Source of the DNA: G963665085 sp963665085
Lineage (GTDB): Bacteria; Bacteroidota; Bacteroidia; Bacteroidales; JAAAOM01
NCBI GenBank assembly: GCA_963665085.2
Contig: CAXXXS010000001.1
Coordinates: 2,852,001 to 2,916,000 of the forward strand
Reading direction: 5' to 3'
Length of the DNA: 64,000 bases
In this document: one piece after another, positions 9,571 through 18,973 of the stretch
Layout of the letters: every line of letters begins with the position of its first letter
Numbering within the stretch: position 1 is the first letter of the stretch
The notes under the pieces: model-generated
Seen by the model: the letters and a program-made list of their open reading frames with translations, nothing else
Told to the model about the DNA's origin: nothing
The model's database searches: none
Position numbers and translations under genes: made by a program

Positions 9571-9611
9571 AATGATATCAATTTGCTTTAAAATATTTAG
9601 GAGAATGCACT

Positions 9612-11618
9612 TTATTTTTCAGGAACTAAAATTACAGCATCTGCAATACAGGCTTGTGTTGTTCCTGAAATTAATTTAATTGAATTCTTTTCTTCAGGAT
9701 TGAAAATATATGAGCCAACATATGCCCAGTTATTTAGATTTTTTTTATAGTTAATTTCTTTTTGTTCTTCAGTGTTTGCTTGAGCAATACTTAAATTTAT
9801 TACTTCGGGCAATACTAAATCAGGATTCCATGGATGAGAACAATAAAAAAACACTTTATATTTCCCTTTGATTTTAACAGGTAATTGAAAAGTAATGCTT
9901 CCAGCATCTCCGGTTTTTTTGTATAAAAGAGAAGATTTATAATTTCTCATAAAGTGATGTTGGGTTTCCCAGCTACCTGAAACTGTTACTAAATCTAAAT
10001 CTGCATCATCAACAATAACATCAGGTGGGGTACCATCAAGCAATGGATTTGTTTCTAATATGTCTTGTATTTTTTTTGCATCAATATCCTGTATAGGTTG
10101 GTTTTCATCGATTGCTATTGAAGCAGCAACAGCAGAGACTTGGCCCAGGACCATAAATACAGGTTCCATACGGATAGAGCCAAAAGCAATGTGTGAAGCT
10201 GATAAACAAACCGGTACAAATAAGTTTTTACACTCATTAGATTTAGGCAGTAACGAACGATATGAAACAGGATAAGGGGGGAATCCTCCAACTTGAACAT
10301 CACCTTCGTTTTTTACCATGCCATTTGTAACAATTCGCTGACAGTTATGCGAATCCATTGTGTAAGCAGCCAGGGCAATAGGATCTGAAACAACTTCATC
10401 GCCACGGCAATGATGTTCTGTCATTACATATTCTCCAACCATTCTGCGGGCTTCCCTTACATAAAGCTGAGGAGAAAAATGATTGTTATTAATGTATTCA
10501 TCTTTTGGATATCCCCATTTTAACATTTCTTCCCTTGCTTGCTGTGGAACTTTTGGATCGTGTCCCCAGAAGTATAGTAATCCTTTTGTATAATCTATAT
10601 GTTCATCTATGATTCTTTGTCTTTTTTCGTAAGACGCTTCCGGATAATCCCAATTCATTCCAATCATATCTGTTGAAAAGCCACCTCTGTTGTTTATGTC
10701 TGTTTTTCTGTTAGGCATCCCGCTCCAGATAAAATAATTAAATAAATTTTTATTGCTTTGGGCCTCAATCAGACGAAGTAATAATTCGTATTTAGTTGAA
10801 TCGTAATTTTCGGGCCTATCAATGGGAACAAGGTTTTCTGTACTATCAGTAAGGCATATTCTAAAATTATAAGCCTGGACTTTTCTGTCCCCGGTTCCGT
10901 TAGTAACTAATTCATCTTTCTGGATTCCCCATAATAACCCACTTTCCGGATTTCCTCTTTCAATATAGGGATCAATATTATCTGGAAATTGATGTTCTTC
11001 CTTTAGCTGAACACCATTAACTGTTTCATTATATAGATTGTTATCTTCCCTGCCAACCGTATAAGTAACACCTGCTTTTGCCATTAAGTCACCTTCGTAT
11101 GTACAGTCGATAAACATTTTAGCATCGATTTCTTTTTGAGAACCAGAAGAAGGATTGGCTGAATTTTCAAGTATTATTTTTTCTATTTTACCGTCGTTAA
11201 CTTCTGCATTAACAATTCGATGCATATAGAGAACATCAATATTTTTTTCATTGATATATTGCTGAAAGATTTCCAGCGCAGCTTTAGGTTCAAATTTCCA
11301 TTGTTCAAAGGTGTTATAATATTTCCCTAAACGTCTGTAAAAATCTCTGGCAAGTCCGGTAACTGCATGTTTGTTTCCAATATCAGTCTGGCCAAGACCT
11401 CCTGAAGTTAGTCCTCCTAAACGGTCGCCGGGTTCAATTATTAGTACAGATTTTCCCATTTTTTTTGCTGAATAAGCAGCAATAACACCGGCAGATGTCC
11501 CTCCGTAGATACAAATATCTACTTGTTTGTCTGATGAATTATTTTTCTGGTATGAGCAACTTCCAAGGAGTGTCAAACTCAAAATAATCCCAATAAGATT
11601 AATTAATCTTTTTTTCAT
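9612..11618 (-). CDS. FAD-dependent oxidoreductase lipoprotein with C-terminal golvesin/xanthan-lyase-like domain
   Basis: The start is taken at the ATG at 11618, which gives MKKRLINLIGIILSLTLLGSC, a clean lipoprotein signal. An ATG 11 codons upstream would spoil it. Residues ~30-540 form an FAD-binding oxidoreductase: dinucleotide motif ICIYGGTSAGVIAAYSA, LIIEPGDRLGGLTSGGLG, FIDCTYEGDLMAKAG, and a C-terminal FAD contact around HIAFGSIRMEPVFMVLG. The last ~130 residues resemble the beta-sandwich domain often annotated as golvesin or xanthan lyase. Genes of this kind are common in PULs, but their sugar substrate is usually unknown. It lies between susD and GH43 on the same strand. Confidence 0.82.
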   Translation of the reverse strand: MKKRLINLIGIILSLTLLGSCSYQKNNSSDKQVDICIYGGTSAGVIAAYSAKKMGKSVLIIEPGDRLGGLTSGGLGQTDIGNKHAVTGLARDFYRRLGKYYNTFEQWKFEPKAALEIFQQYINEKNIDVLYMHRIVNAEVNDGKIEKIILENSANPSSGSQKEIDAKMFIDCTYEGDLMAKAGVTYTVGREDNNLYNETVNGVQLKEEHQFPDNIDPYIERGNPESGLLWGIQKDELVTNGTGDRKVQAYNFRICLTDSTENLVPIDRPENYDSTKYELLLRLIEAQSNKNLFNYFIWSGMPNRKTDINNRGGFSTDMIGMNWDYPEASYEKRQRIIDEHIDYTKGLLYFWGHDPKVPQQAREEMLKWGYPKDEYINNNHFSPQLYVREARRMVGEYVMTEHHCRGDEVVSDPIALAAYTMDSHNCQRIVTNGMVKNEGDVQVGGFPPYPVSYRSLLPKSNECKNLFVPVCLSASHIAFGSIRMEPVFMVLGQVSAVAASIAIDENQPIQDIDAKKIQDILETNPLLDGTPPDVIVDDADLDLVTVSGSWETQHHFMRNYKSSLLYKKTGDAGSITFQLPVKIKGKYKVFFYCSHPWNPDLVLPEVINLSIAQANTEEQKEINYKKNLNNWAYVGSYIFNPEEKNSIKLISGTTQACIADAVILVPEK

Positions 11619-11665
11619 AATTAATAAATTCAGATTTAAATTAACAACCAAAACCGTTCTAGAGA

Positions 11666-11814
11666 TAATGAGGTTATCTAAAAATATTTATATGTCTCTG
11701 TGTTAAAATCTCAAAGAATTATAGCGCTGAGTTTCACAAAGAATACATAAAGTTTCACAGAGAAGAAAGAAATGAAACTTTAATGTTTTTATTACTTTTT
11801 AGATAACCTCATTA
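11666..11814 (-). repeat. MITE-like element after susD of PUL1 (copy 1)
   Basis: A 149-bp element bounded by a perfect 19-bp terminal inverted repeat (taatgaggttatctaaaaa at 11666-11684 and its complement at 11796-11814). The interior contains ttctttgtgaaac and ttctctgtgaaac type motifs. It encodes nothing. A second member of the family lies at 41022-41187, also just after a susD gene and in the same orientation relative to it. Here it begins 21 bp after the susD stop. Confidence 0.75.
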
Positions 11815-11834
11815 CAAAAGAGTGAGGATTAAGT

Positions 11835-13292
11835 TTAATATCCTGGATTTTGATCCTCTTGATTAATTCCCGGATTTGTGTTTATTTCATCTTCAGGGAT
11901 TGGCCATAAATAACGCTGATCGATAAAATCTTTTCCAATAGCAGCAAATGCTTCTTTTACTTTACCTGTTCTGTTAAGGTCCCACCAACGTCTTCTTTCA
12001 AGAAGAAACTCATAAGCACGTTCCTGAATTACTGTATCTCTAAAATTTTCCAATGTCATGCCTGAGACATAATCAACAGGAGAAGCTGTATAAGGCTCGT
12101 AACCGTAAGCCCTTCTTTTTATCATATTAAGACGTTCCAGTGCTAATTCTGTTGGAGCATCGTTTGCCATAGCCGCTGCTTCAGCATACATTAAGAAAGC
12201 CTCTGTATATCTATAGATTGGAACTGAATATACTCCTAATCCTTCTTCATTAGTAATATATTTCTTAAATAATATCGGTGATGTTGATGGCAGAGAAACT
12301 GTATCTCCATCTGAATTCAGGTATTTTGTGTAAAGATTAAAAGCTTTTCTTAAATCATTGTCATCCCAGCTATCTCCTATAAAAGAGTTAGTGTCTGGCA
12401 ACCACGCAAAATATCCTGTGCTTGAATAATTGTATGGATATGTATTTCCTCTGTGAAGATACGTAGAAAGGGTATATGTGCGTGTCTCAGAATGATGGAC
12501 AGACATAATATCTTCTGAATTAGTCTGTGTCGCAAATATATTATAGAAATCATCAGGTTTCTCAACTGTTACCAGATCATAGATGCCACTATTAATTATA
12601 TCATTACAACGCTGGGCGCAATTATCCCAATCTTCTAATGTTAAATATACTTGCGCAAGTAACATCTTTGCGGCGGCTTCCGAAGCCCTGCCTGTTTCTT
12701 CAGCAACAGTAACACCTTTCAGGCCTTCTTCAGCTTTTAAGGCATCATCCAGAATCTGTGCATAGACAGTTTCTACAGGTTCACGTGGAGCTGACAATGT
12801 ACTTAGGTCTGTACTTTCTGTTAAACGAAGAGGAACAGCTCCCCAACCACGCACCAGGTTAAAATAAGCCATTGCCCTTAAGAAGTATGCTTCGGCTACA
12901 ATTTTTGTTTGTACCTCTGAATCGATATCCTCAATATTTGGGACATTAGCAATAACAGCATTAGCCCTATTGACAGCACTGTATAGAGTAGTCCAGTTTG
13001 TAGCAGCACGTCCTATATTGTTTTGATCAAGAACTTGATCAAAATAAGAAATTGGGGCCTGAGAACCACGGCCATCTAAGAAATCGCCATGGAGTTCTTC
13101 GAGAAGAAAATATGTGATGCCATAATAATCTGTCTGAATAGCTGCATAAGCTCCAATAATAGCACCTTCTGCATCAGATTCGTTTTGATAATAATTTGTT
13201 CTAGATACAAAAGATTTTGGAACCTCTTCGAGCATATCTTCACATGAAGTAATAAAAGCTATGAGAGATAAGAATATAAATATTTTTTTCAT
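11835..13292 (-). CDS. SusD/RagB family surface glycan-binding lipoprotein (PUL1)
   Basis: A 485-residue outer-membrane lipoprotein (signal MKKIFIFLSLIAFITSC, Cys 17) of the SusD family, which caps its SusC partner and captures oligosaccharides. Visible family features are the N-terminal CEDMLEEVPKSF start, the TPR-like AEAYFLRAMAYFNLVRGWGAVPL segment (key part YFLRAMAYFNLVR), and the C-terminal ERAYEFLLERRRWWDLNRTG plus LWPIPEDEINTNPGINQ motifs. Length is typical. The gap to SusC upstream is 21 bp, so the two are cotranscribed. Substrate specificity cannot be read from the sequence. Confidence 0.95.
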   Translation of the reverse strand: MKKIFIFLSLIAFITSCEDMLEEVPKSFVSRTNYYQNESDAEGAIIGAYAAIQTDYYGITYFLLEELHGDFLDGRGSQAPISYFDQVLDQNNIGRAATNWTTLYSAVNRANAVIANVPNIEDIDSEVQTKIVAEAYFLRAMAYFNLVRGWGAVPLRLTESTDLSTLSAPREPVETVYAQILDDALKAEEGLKGVTVAEETGRASEAAAKMLLAQVYLTLEDWDNCAQRCNDIINSGIYDLVTVEKPDDFYNIFATQTNSEDIMSVHHSETRTYTLSTYLHRGNTYPYNYSSTGYFAWLPDTNSFIGDSWDDNDLRKAFNLYTKYLNSDGDTVSLPSTSPILFKKYITNEEGLGVYSVPIYRYTEAFLMYAEAAAMANDAPTELALERLNMIKRRAYGYEPYTASPVDYVSGMTLENFRDTVIQERAYEFLLERRRWWDLNRTGKVKEAFAAIGKDFIDQRYLWPIPEDEINTNPGINQEDQNPGY

Positions 13293-13313
13293 GATTATTC
13301 TTGTTTTTATTTG

Positions 13314-16300
13314 TTAGAAATTGAATTTAACACCTACCGCATAGGTTTTTGCATTTGGGTATGCACTTTCGTCTACACCAATAAGTAACCTGGAACCAAC
13401 TGATGTGTCATCTGAACCTCGTGTATTAACTTCAGGATCTAATCCTGGATAACTTGTAAATGTTAATAGATTTGTGCCGGATACGTATATTTGAGCACTT
13501 CTGAACCATGAAGCGCCAAGTTTTGCTCCACTAAGATTATAAGCCAATTTTATAGATTTTAACCTTAAATAACTACCATCTTTTATAAATCGATCAGAAA
13601 CAGTTACTGCTGTGCTTGAGCTTATTTTTGGATATTTAGCATTTGGATCCGGGTTTGCTTCTGTCCAGTAATTGCCATACAAATCAGCAAATTGATTGGT
13701 ACCTCTTTGGAATGAATTTAAGTGGGTACCTGCAGTAGCCCAGAAAATATCATTTCCTTGTACTCCTTCAAAGAAGATATTTAAATCAAAATTTTTGTAC
13801 GAAAAATCAGTATTAAATCCATAGATGAAATCAGGGTATGGATTACCAAGTATAACCCTGTCAAGATTATTTATTTCTCCGTCTTCATTTTGATCAACAT
13901 ACTTAATATATCCTTCATCATTAAGTCCGTCTTCTACAAGTCCATAGAACATACCAAATGGTTCCCCTTCTCTAGCAATGTTTATAGATGAGTAAAAAGG
14001 AATTTTAATACTATTTCCATAAATATCAGCCCCATCGGCGAGTTTAACAACCTCATTCCTGTTGGTAGAGAATGTTGTAGCTACACTCCAGTTAAGATCC
14101 CCTTTAGTAATGATATCAGCCTGAGCTGAAAATTCTAATCCTTTATTTTTAATTTCACCAATATTCTGTGTTATTGAACTAAAGCCAATTGATGGAGGTA
14201 AAGGAACAGACGCTAATAAGTCTGTAGTATGTTTCTGATAATAATCTGCAGTAAAACGCAATCTATTATCAATAAAGTTCAGGTCGAATCCAATATCAAA
14301 CTGTGCTGTAGTTTCCCATTTCAAATCGCTGTTTGCAATTCCGGAAGGTACATAACCTGTTACCTCAGATTCACCGAAAATATATTTTGTTGAAGATAAA
14401 CGGTCTAACGATTGATAAGGACTTAAACCAGTATTACCTGTAATTCCATAGCTTGTTCGTAGCTTAAGGTAGCTAATTACCGGTACATTTTCCATAAAAG
14501 GTTCTTCAGATATCCTCCAAGCGAATGCGCCTGAAGGGAAGTATCCCCATTTATTTGAAGCCCCAAAACGCGAAGAACCATCAGCTCTTATACTGGCAGT
14601 AACAATATACTTTTCCATTAATGTATAATTAGCCCGGCCTAACCATGAAGCCAAAGCCCATTCTGTAATGCCAGATGTTGGGAAATTAACTGTTTCAGCA
14701 GTGTTTAAATTATAGTTTTCAGTTGTGTTATTTGGAAAACCACTCACACTAATTGAATGAAACCTATTCATATTTGTTTGATAGGTAAATCCTGTTACTA
14801 AATTAATAGAGTGCATTCCAAATGTTTTTGCAAAATTTAATGTGTTTTCATTTAAAAATGAATTTCGATATGAATAACCTTCAGATGCAGCTCCCCGATC
14901 ATTCTCAAAGATAATAGGAGAATATGTTTCTCGCAGATATCCATCGTATTCTAAACCTAAAAGGGCTTTAAATGACAACCCTTCAGCTAATTTTATTTCC
15001 AGTGTAGTATTTCCAATAATTGAGTTATTTACGTATTGATCTTTTCCTTGTGCATAAAGCAATGGATTTCTCATATCAGCAGAACCAAATGAATATATTG
15101 ATTCGATCCTGGTGAATTGACCATCTTCATCATAGACAGGTAATGTTGGGGGGGCAGCTAAAGCAGCAGACAAAATATTTGTACCGTAAGAACCATTATT
15201 AACATCAATTCTTTCCTTAAACCTTCTGGAGAGGTTTAAATTTACCCCCAACTTTAACCATTTTGTTACATCGTGATCTAGATTTAAACGCATGGATCCT
15301 TTTTTAACACCTGATCTTTTTATAATTCCCTCCTGAGAATAATAATTTGTAGATAATGAATACCGTGTGCTCTCAGAAGATCCAGAGAATGTAATTGTAT
15401 GATTATGGATAGGGGCTTTTCTGAAAATATAATCCTGCCAGTCTGTGCCTGGATTTTCAACATCGTCGATATTAAAATATGCTTCACCGCCATCGTTAAT
15501 TAATCTTTCGTTAGCGACCTCAGCATATTGTTTTGCATCAAGCATTTCATATCTTTTCGTTTCGGTTTGAACGCCGTAGAAACTGTTTATCTCAATACGG
15601 CCATCCTGTCCTTCTTTACCACGTTTGGAAGTTATAATAACAACTCCGTTTGCACCACGTGAACCATAAATTGCGGTTGCAGAAGCATCTTTTAATATAT
15701 CGATAGATTCAATATCAGAAGGATTAAGGAAATCTATTCCACCTGTGATGGCAAAACCATCAACAACGTATAAAGGACTATTACCACCTATCATTGAATT
15801 TCCTCCACGAACACGAACTTCGATACGGCCTCCAGGTTCACCAGAATTTTGTGTTACGCGGATACCTGCGGCCCTTGATTTTAAAGCTTGTTCCATACTA
15901 TACACAGGGACTGTTTCCAGTTCTTCTGTTTTTACCTGTGAGACAGAGCCTGTTAGATCACTTTTTTTAACGGCACCATATCCAATAACTACAACTTCAT
16001 CCATTGCCTGAATATCTTCGATCATAGTTACATTTATAGTTGTTTGATTTGCTACCTCAACTTCCTCTGAGAGAAATCCTACATACGAGAAAACTAAGAT
16101 TGCATCTGTAGAAGAAACGGATATGATAAAATTTCCATCTATATCTGTTACACCACCATTTGTAGTTCCTTTTTCAAGGATGTTTACACCAGGTAGCGGG
16201 TTTCCCTCGTAATCAAGAACTGTCCCTTTTATAGTTATTTCCTGGGAATCGCTGTTTTTAACGATTACAATTAATTTATCTTCTATTATTTTGTAGCTTA

Positions 16301-16619
16301 GATTGGTACCCTTTAAAACTTTTTCTAAAAGCTGTTCAACTTCTATTTCATCTGTTTTAAAGGAAATATGCTTATTCAACTCAATGTGATTATCGTTAAA
16401 GAAAAAAGCATAACCACTTTTTGACTCAACATCCCTAAGAAGTTCCTTAATTGAAATATTCTCTGCTGTGACATTAATCTTAGCATTTTGTGAAAAAACA
16501 TTTGCATAGGTATTAAGAATAGTCACAACAGTTAATAGCAGTGATAGTCTCATAATTAAAAATAGTTTTGATAGGCTTTTACTATATAACAAGCCCCTAA
16601 ATGATAATTTTAGTTTCAT
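13314..16619 (-). CDS. SusC/RagA TonB-dependent outer-membrane transporter (PUL1)
   Basis: A 1,101-residue transporter. It has a long signal region ending near NVFSQ, a secretin/TonB N-terminal (STN) domain (residues ~45-120, the signal-transfer domain for FecR), a carboxypeptidase-D-like beta-sandwich (IKGTVLDYEGNPLPGVNILE), and a plug domain with the SusC signature DEVVVIGYGAVKKSDLTGSV. VVDGFAITGG, SIDILKDASATAIYGSRGANG and a ~700-residue barrel follow. The STN domain and the adjacent fecR/sigma genes indicate surface signalling: glycan binding relieves the anti-sigma factor and induces the PUL. The leader of the mRNA contains a hairpin 51 nt upstream of the start. Confidence 0.96.
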   Translation of the reverse strand: MKLKLSFRGLLYSKSLSKLFLIMRLSLLLTVVTILNTYANVFSQNAKINVTAENISIKELLRDVESKSGYAFFFNDNHIELNKHISFKTDEIEVEQLLEKVLKGTNLSYKIIEDKLIVIVKNSDSQEITIKGTVLDYEGNPLPGVNILEKGTTNGGVTDIDGNFIISVSSTDAILVFSYVGFLSEEVEVANQTTINVTMIEDIQAMDEVVVIGYGAVKKSDLTGSVSQVKTEELETVPVYSMEQALKSRAAGIRVTQNSGEPGGRIEVRVRGGNSMIGGNSPLYVVDGFAITGGIDFLNPSDIESIDILKDASATAIYGSRGANGVVIITSKRGKEGQDGRIEINSFYGVQTETKRYEMLDAKQYAEVANERLINDGGEAYFNIDDVENPGTDWQDYIFRKAPIHNHTITFSGSSESTRYSLSTNYYSQEGIIKRSGVKKGSMRLNLDHDVTKWLKLGVNLNLSRRFKERIDVNNGSYGTNILSAALAAPPTLPVYDEDGQFTRIESIYSFGSADMRNPLLYAQGKDQYVNNSIIGNTTLEIKLAEGLSFKALLGLEYDGYLRETYSPIIFENDRGAASEGYSYRNSFLNENTLNFAKTFGMHSINLVTGFTYQTNMNRFHSISVSGFPNNTTENYNLNTAETVNFPTSGITEWALASWLGRANYTLMEKYIVTASIRADGSSRFGASNKWGYFPSGAFAWRISEEPFMENVPVISYLKLRTSYGITGNTGLSPYQSLDRLSSTKYIFGESEVTGYVPSGIANSDLKWETTAQFDIGFDLNFIDNRLRFTADYYQKHTTDLLASVPLPPSIGFSSITQNIGEIKNKGLEFSAQADIITKGDLNWSVATTFSTNRNEVVKLADGADIYGNSIKIPFYSSINIAREGEPFGMFYGLVEDGLNDEGYIKYVDQNEDGEINNLDRVILGNPYPDFIYGFNTDFSYKNFDLNIFFEGVQGNDIFWATAGTHLNSFQRGTNQFADLYGNYWTEANPDPNAKYPKISSSTAVTVSDRFIKDGSYLRLKSIKLAYNLSGAKLGASWFRSAQIYVSGTNLLTFTSYPGLDPEVNTRGSDDTSVGSRLLIGVDESAYPNAKTYAVGVKFNF

Positions 16620-16629
16620 TAGTAAAATT

Positions 16630-16697
16630 TAAATAGATTAAACATTTTTTTGTATTTAAAACATACTGAGGGAAGTGCACCACCACTCCCTTTTTTT
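16630..16697 (-). repeat. 68-bp inverted repeat, copy A, and susC leader hairpin
   Basis: This segment is the near-complement of 18724-18789; by eye about 60 of 66 positions match. It lies between fecR (stop 16750) and susC (start 16619), so in the susC message it is the leader. It contains the hairpin gggagtg...cacttccc (16670-16690 on the plus strand) preceded by a run of seven As. Possible roles are leader RNA structure and recombination site. Confidence 0.75.
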
Positions 16698-16749
16698 GAT
16701 TTGTTATTGTTAGGTCTTATTCATTCGCGATATTTATTTAGGTTTAACA

Positions 16750-17862
16750 TTATTTTTTTAATGAATAGAGATTAATATCTTGTCCTTTAATTGTATAATC
16801 AATATCAGAAACGAGTTTTATAGCATTCATAATTTGCTCAATGGGAAGATCAAGAAGGAGAGTGCCCGAGTAACTTAGTTTTTTTAGTTCAGGATCATCA
16901 AAATGTATATCCATGTGATATTCCCTTTCGATTTTTCTAGCCAGATTTACTAACGGTTCTTCTGTTAATATCAACTTACCTTCTTTCCACATTATCTCTC
17001 CATCAACATCTGCTTTTTCGTGAATAATAATTTTGTCTGAAATTATTTTTGGTTGAAGCTTTTCGAGTTTGCTTGAAAAACTGAGGTTTTTATCTTTGTT
17101 TATTGTAGAAATAATTTTTCTGTCTTGTTCATTTTTATAAAAAACAAGGCTTTGATTGGGCTCTAATGTAACTGTTTCATTCGTTTTTTCTCCTTTTAGT
17201 TCGATAGTTACCTTTCCTTCAACTAAAGTAGTGTTTACTTGATTGTCGTCAGCATAAGAACGAACATTGAAGGAAGTCCCAAGTACTTTTAAATCAAGGT
17301 GGGATGTTTTTACTATAAACGGAAGTTTTTTGTTTTTTTCAACATCAAAATAAGCTTCGCCATCAAGCGAAACGTTTCTTGATGATTTATTAAATTCCTC
17401 ACCGTATGTAAGCTTACTGCCAGCATTTAGCCAGATTTGTGTGCCATCTGGCAAAGTTATATTTGATTTACTGCCAATTGGTGCTTCAATTGTAGTTAGC
17501 TGTTTGCTGTTAGGTATAATAGATTTAGTTCCTAAAATATAACCAAGCGATAAAACAGAAACAACAACAATTATTGATGCCGCATACTTTAAGAGTTGAA
17601 TATATCTTTTCTTTTTGTCATAGGATTGTTCTAGCCTAAATTCTTTTTCTTTTATCCAGTTTTCAAATTCTATGTATGCAGAATCTGAAATACCTTTTTT
17701 TGTTCCAATTGTTGCCTGGCTTTCTATCCAAAAAGCTTTAAATTGAGCAAACTCCTTACGATTAGTTTTACTGGCTTCAAGCCAATCGAAAAATTCTAAA
17801 CATTCTTCCTTTGTTGCTGTTTCTGTAAGATATTTAATTATTAGCTCTATATTGTTTGCCAT
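16750..17862 (-). CDS. FecR family anti-sigma factor (PUL1)
   Basis: Start chosen at 17862 (MANNIELIIKYLTETATKE); the ATG 10 codons upstream adds an atypical sequence. The ~370-residue inner-membrane anti-sigma factor has a cytoplasmic N-terminal sigma-binding segment (YLTETATKEECLEFFDWLEA), one membrane helix (YAASIIVVVSVLSLGYILG, about residues 86-104), a periplasmic FecR domain (APIGSKSNITLPDGTQIWL, GEAYFDVEKN, GTSFNVRSY) and a C-terminal STN-interacting DUF4974-like region (LVNLARKIEREYHMDIHF). It responds to the SusC STN domain. It is divergent from the sigma gene with 239 bp between their starts, which presumably holds both promoters. Confidence 0.93.
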   Translation of the reverse strand: MANNIELIIKYLTETATKEECLEFFDWLEASKTNRKEFAQFKAFWIESQATIGTKKGISDSAYIEFENWIKEKEFRLEQSYDKKKRYIQLLKYAASIIVVVSVLSLGYILGTKSIIPNSKQLTTIEAPIGSKSNITLPDGTQIWLNAGSKLTYGEEFNKSSRNVSLDGEAYFDVEKNKKLPFIVKTSHLDLKVLGTSFNVRSYADDNQVNTTLVEGKVTIELKGEKTNETVTLEPNQSLVFYKNEQDRKIISTINKDKNLSFSSKLEKLQPKIISDKIIIHEKADVDGEIMWKEGKLILTEEPLVNLARKIEREYHMDIHFDDPELKKLSYSGTLLLDLPIEQIMNAIKLVSDIDYTIKGQDINLYSLKK

Positions 17863-18101
17863 ATTTTTGCTCTCTATAAGCATAACGCACAACTTTTAAA
17901 AAACCCTAATTTTAAAATAAGATTTTTTCTAATTCCTTTTAAAGGAGCTTTTAGAGTTTATTTTTGGCTTATTGCAAACTTTAATTTTTATATCTAATGT
18001 TGCATAAAATTTTAACTATACTGCTATTTTATAGCGTAAACTAATATAAATTCTAATACAAAAAAGATTCTAAGGATTAGAAGTGTATATAATAAATTAT
18101 A

Positions 18102-18701
18102 GTGATGTTTCTTAAGGAAGAAGAGTTGGTAAGAGGTATTAAAAGACAAGATAAAGATGTTTTTAAATATCTTTATGACTTTCTTTTTCAACGTCTTTTC
18201 CTTTATGCGAGGAGTTATTTAGAAAATGAGCAGGAAGCAAAAGACATCGTCCAGGAACTATTTTTTACGTTGTGGGAGAAAAATGAAAAAATAAATTTTC
18301 CAACAACTATCTCCGCTTATTTATTTAAAGCTGTTCATAATAATTGTATTCAGGTTCTTAGGCATAAAACTATAGAAAAAAAGCATAGCGAGCATTCCAG
18401 AATAAAATTACAAGAAGCTGAAATTATATATCACAATTCATCTGATCATATATTTTCTACAATTAATTTACAGGAAATACAAGAAACATTCAGACAGGCT
18501 TTGTTACAAATGCCTGAAAAAACAAGAGAAATCTTTTTGCTAAGCAGACAGCTCGGAAATAAAAACAAAGAAATTGCCTCAAGCCTCAATATTAGTATAA
18601 AAACAGTTGAATATCATCTTTCAAACGCTCTTGTTTTTCTTAAGGAGCAAATGAAAGATTATTTACCAACATTCTTGTTTTTCTTTTTTATGATACAATA
18701 G
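18102..18701 (+). CDS. ECF RNA polymerase sigma factor (PUL1)
   Basis: A 199-residue sigma-70 family ECF factor of the Bacteroidota SusC/FecR-linked type. Region 2 is seen in VFKYLYDFLFQRLFLYARS and EAKDIVQELFFTLWEK (-10 recognition). Region 4 helix-turn-helix is REIFLLSRQLGNKNKEIASS followed by LNISIKTVEYHLSNAL. It is transcribed away from its anti-sigma gene, unlike the common sigma-fecR-susC order used in PUL2 here. The protein ends in a short hydrophobic tail (FLFFFFMIQ), unusual but probably harmless. It is expected to drive PUL1 from the susC/fecR promoter region. Confidence 0.93.
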   Translation: MMFLKEEELVRGIKRQDKDVFKYLYDFLFQRLFLYARSYLENEQEAKDIVQELFFTLWEKNEKINFPTTISAYLFKAVHNNCIQVLRHKTIEKKHSEHSRIKLQEAEIIYHNSSDHIFSTINLQEIQETFRQALLQMPEKTREIFLLSRQLGNKNKEIASSLNISIKTVEYHLSNALVFLKEQMKDYLPTFLFFFFMIQ

Positions 18702-18723
18702 AGGGATTATAAATTTGAGACGT

Positions 18724-18789
18724 AAAAAAGGGAGTGGTGGTGCACTCCCCTCAAAATGTTTTAAACACAAAAAGTGTTTAATCTATTTA
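18724..18789 (+). repeat. 68-bp inverted repeat, copy B, with hairpin
   Basis: Inverted partner of 16630-16697, beginning 22 bp after the sigma-factor stop. It contains a perfect 7-bp hairpin (gggagtg 18730-18736, cactccc 18743-18749) preceded by six As. Read on the minus strand this becomes a stem followed by Ts, so it could also terminate minus-strand transcription. The remainder of 18790-18973 shows nothing else. Confidence 0.75.
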
Positions 18790-18973
18790 ATGTCGTAAAA
18801 ATACAAATTTTATAGTGAGTATTAAGATATTATACAACAAAAATTACTTCTGTTGTATGGAGATAATAAACAGAAGAATTCTAGGAAATAAGGCTTTTTT
18901 TACTGTAACTTAAAGAATGTTTACCCGTCTCATATTTTTAATAATTTTAATCTATAACTGTAATTATAAAGAA

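Noticed and set aside
16630..18789. Composite transposon with IS ends around fecR/sigma
   Set aside because: The flanking repeats are only ~68 bp, encode nothing, and one is the susC leader; no transposase or target duplication is visible.
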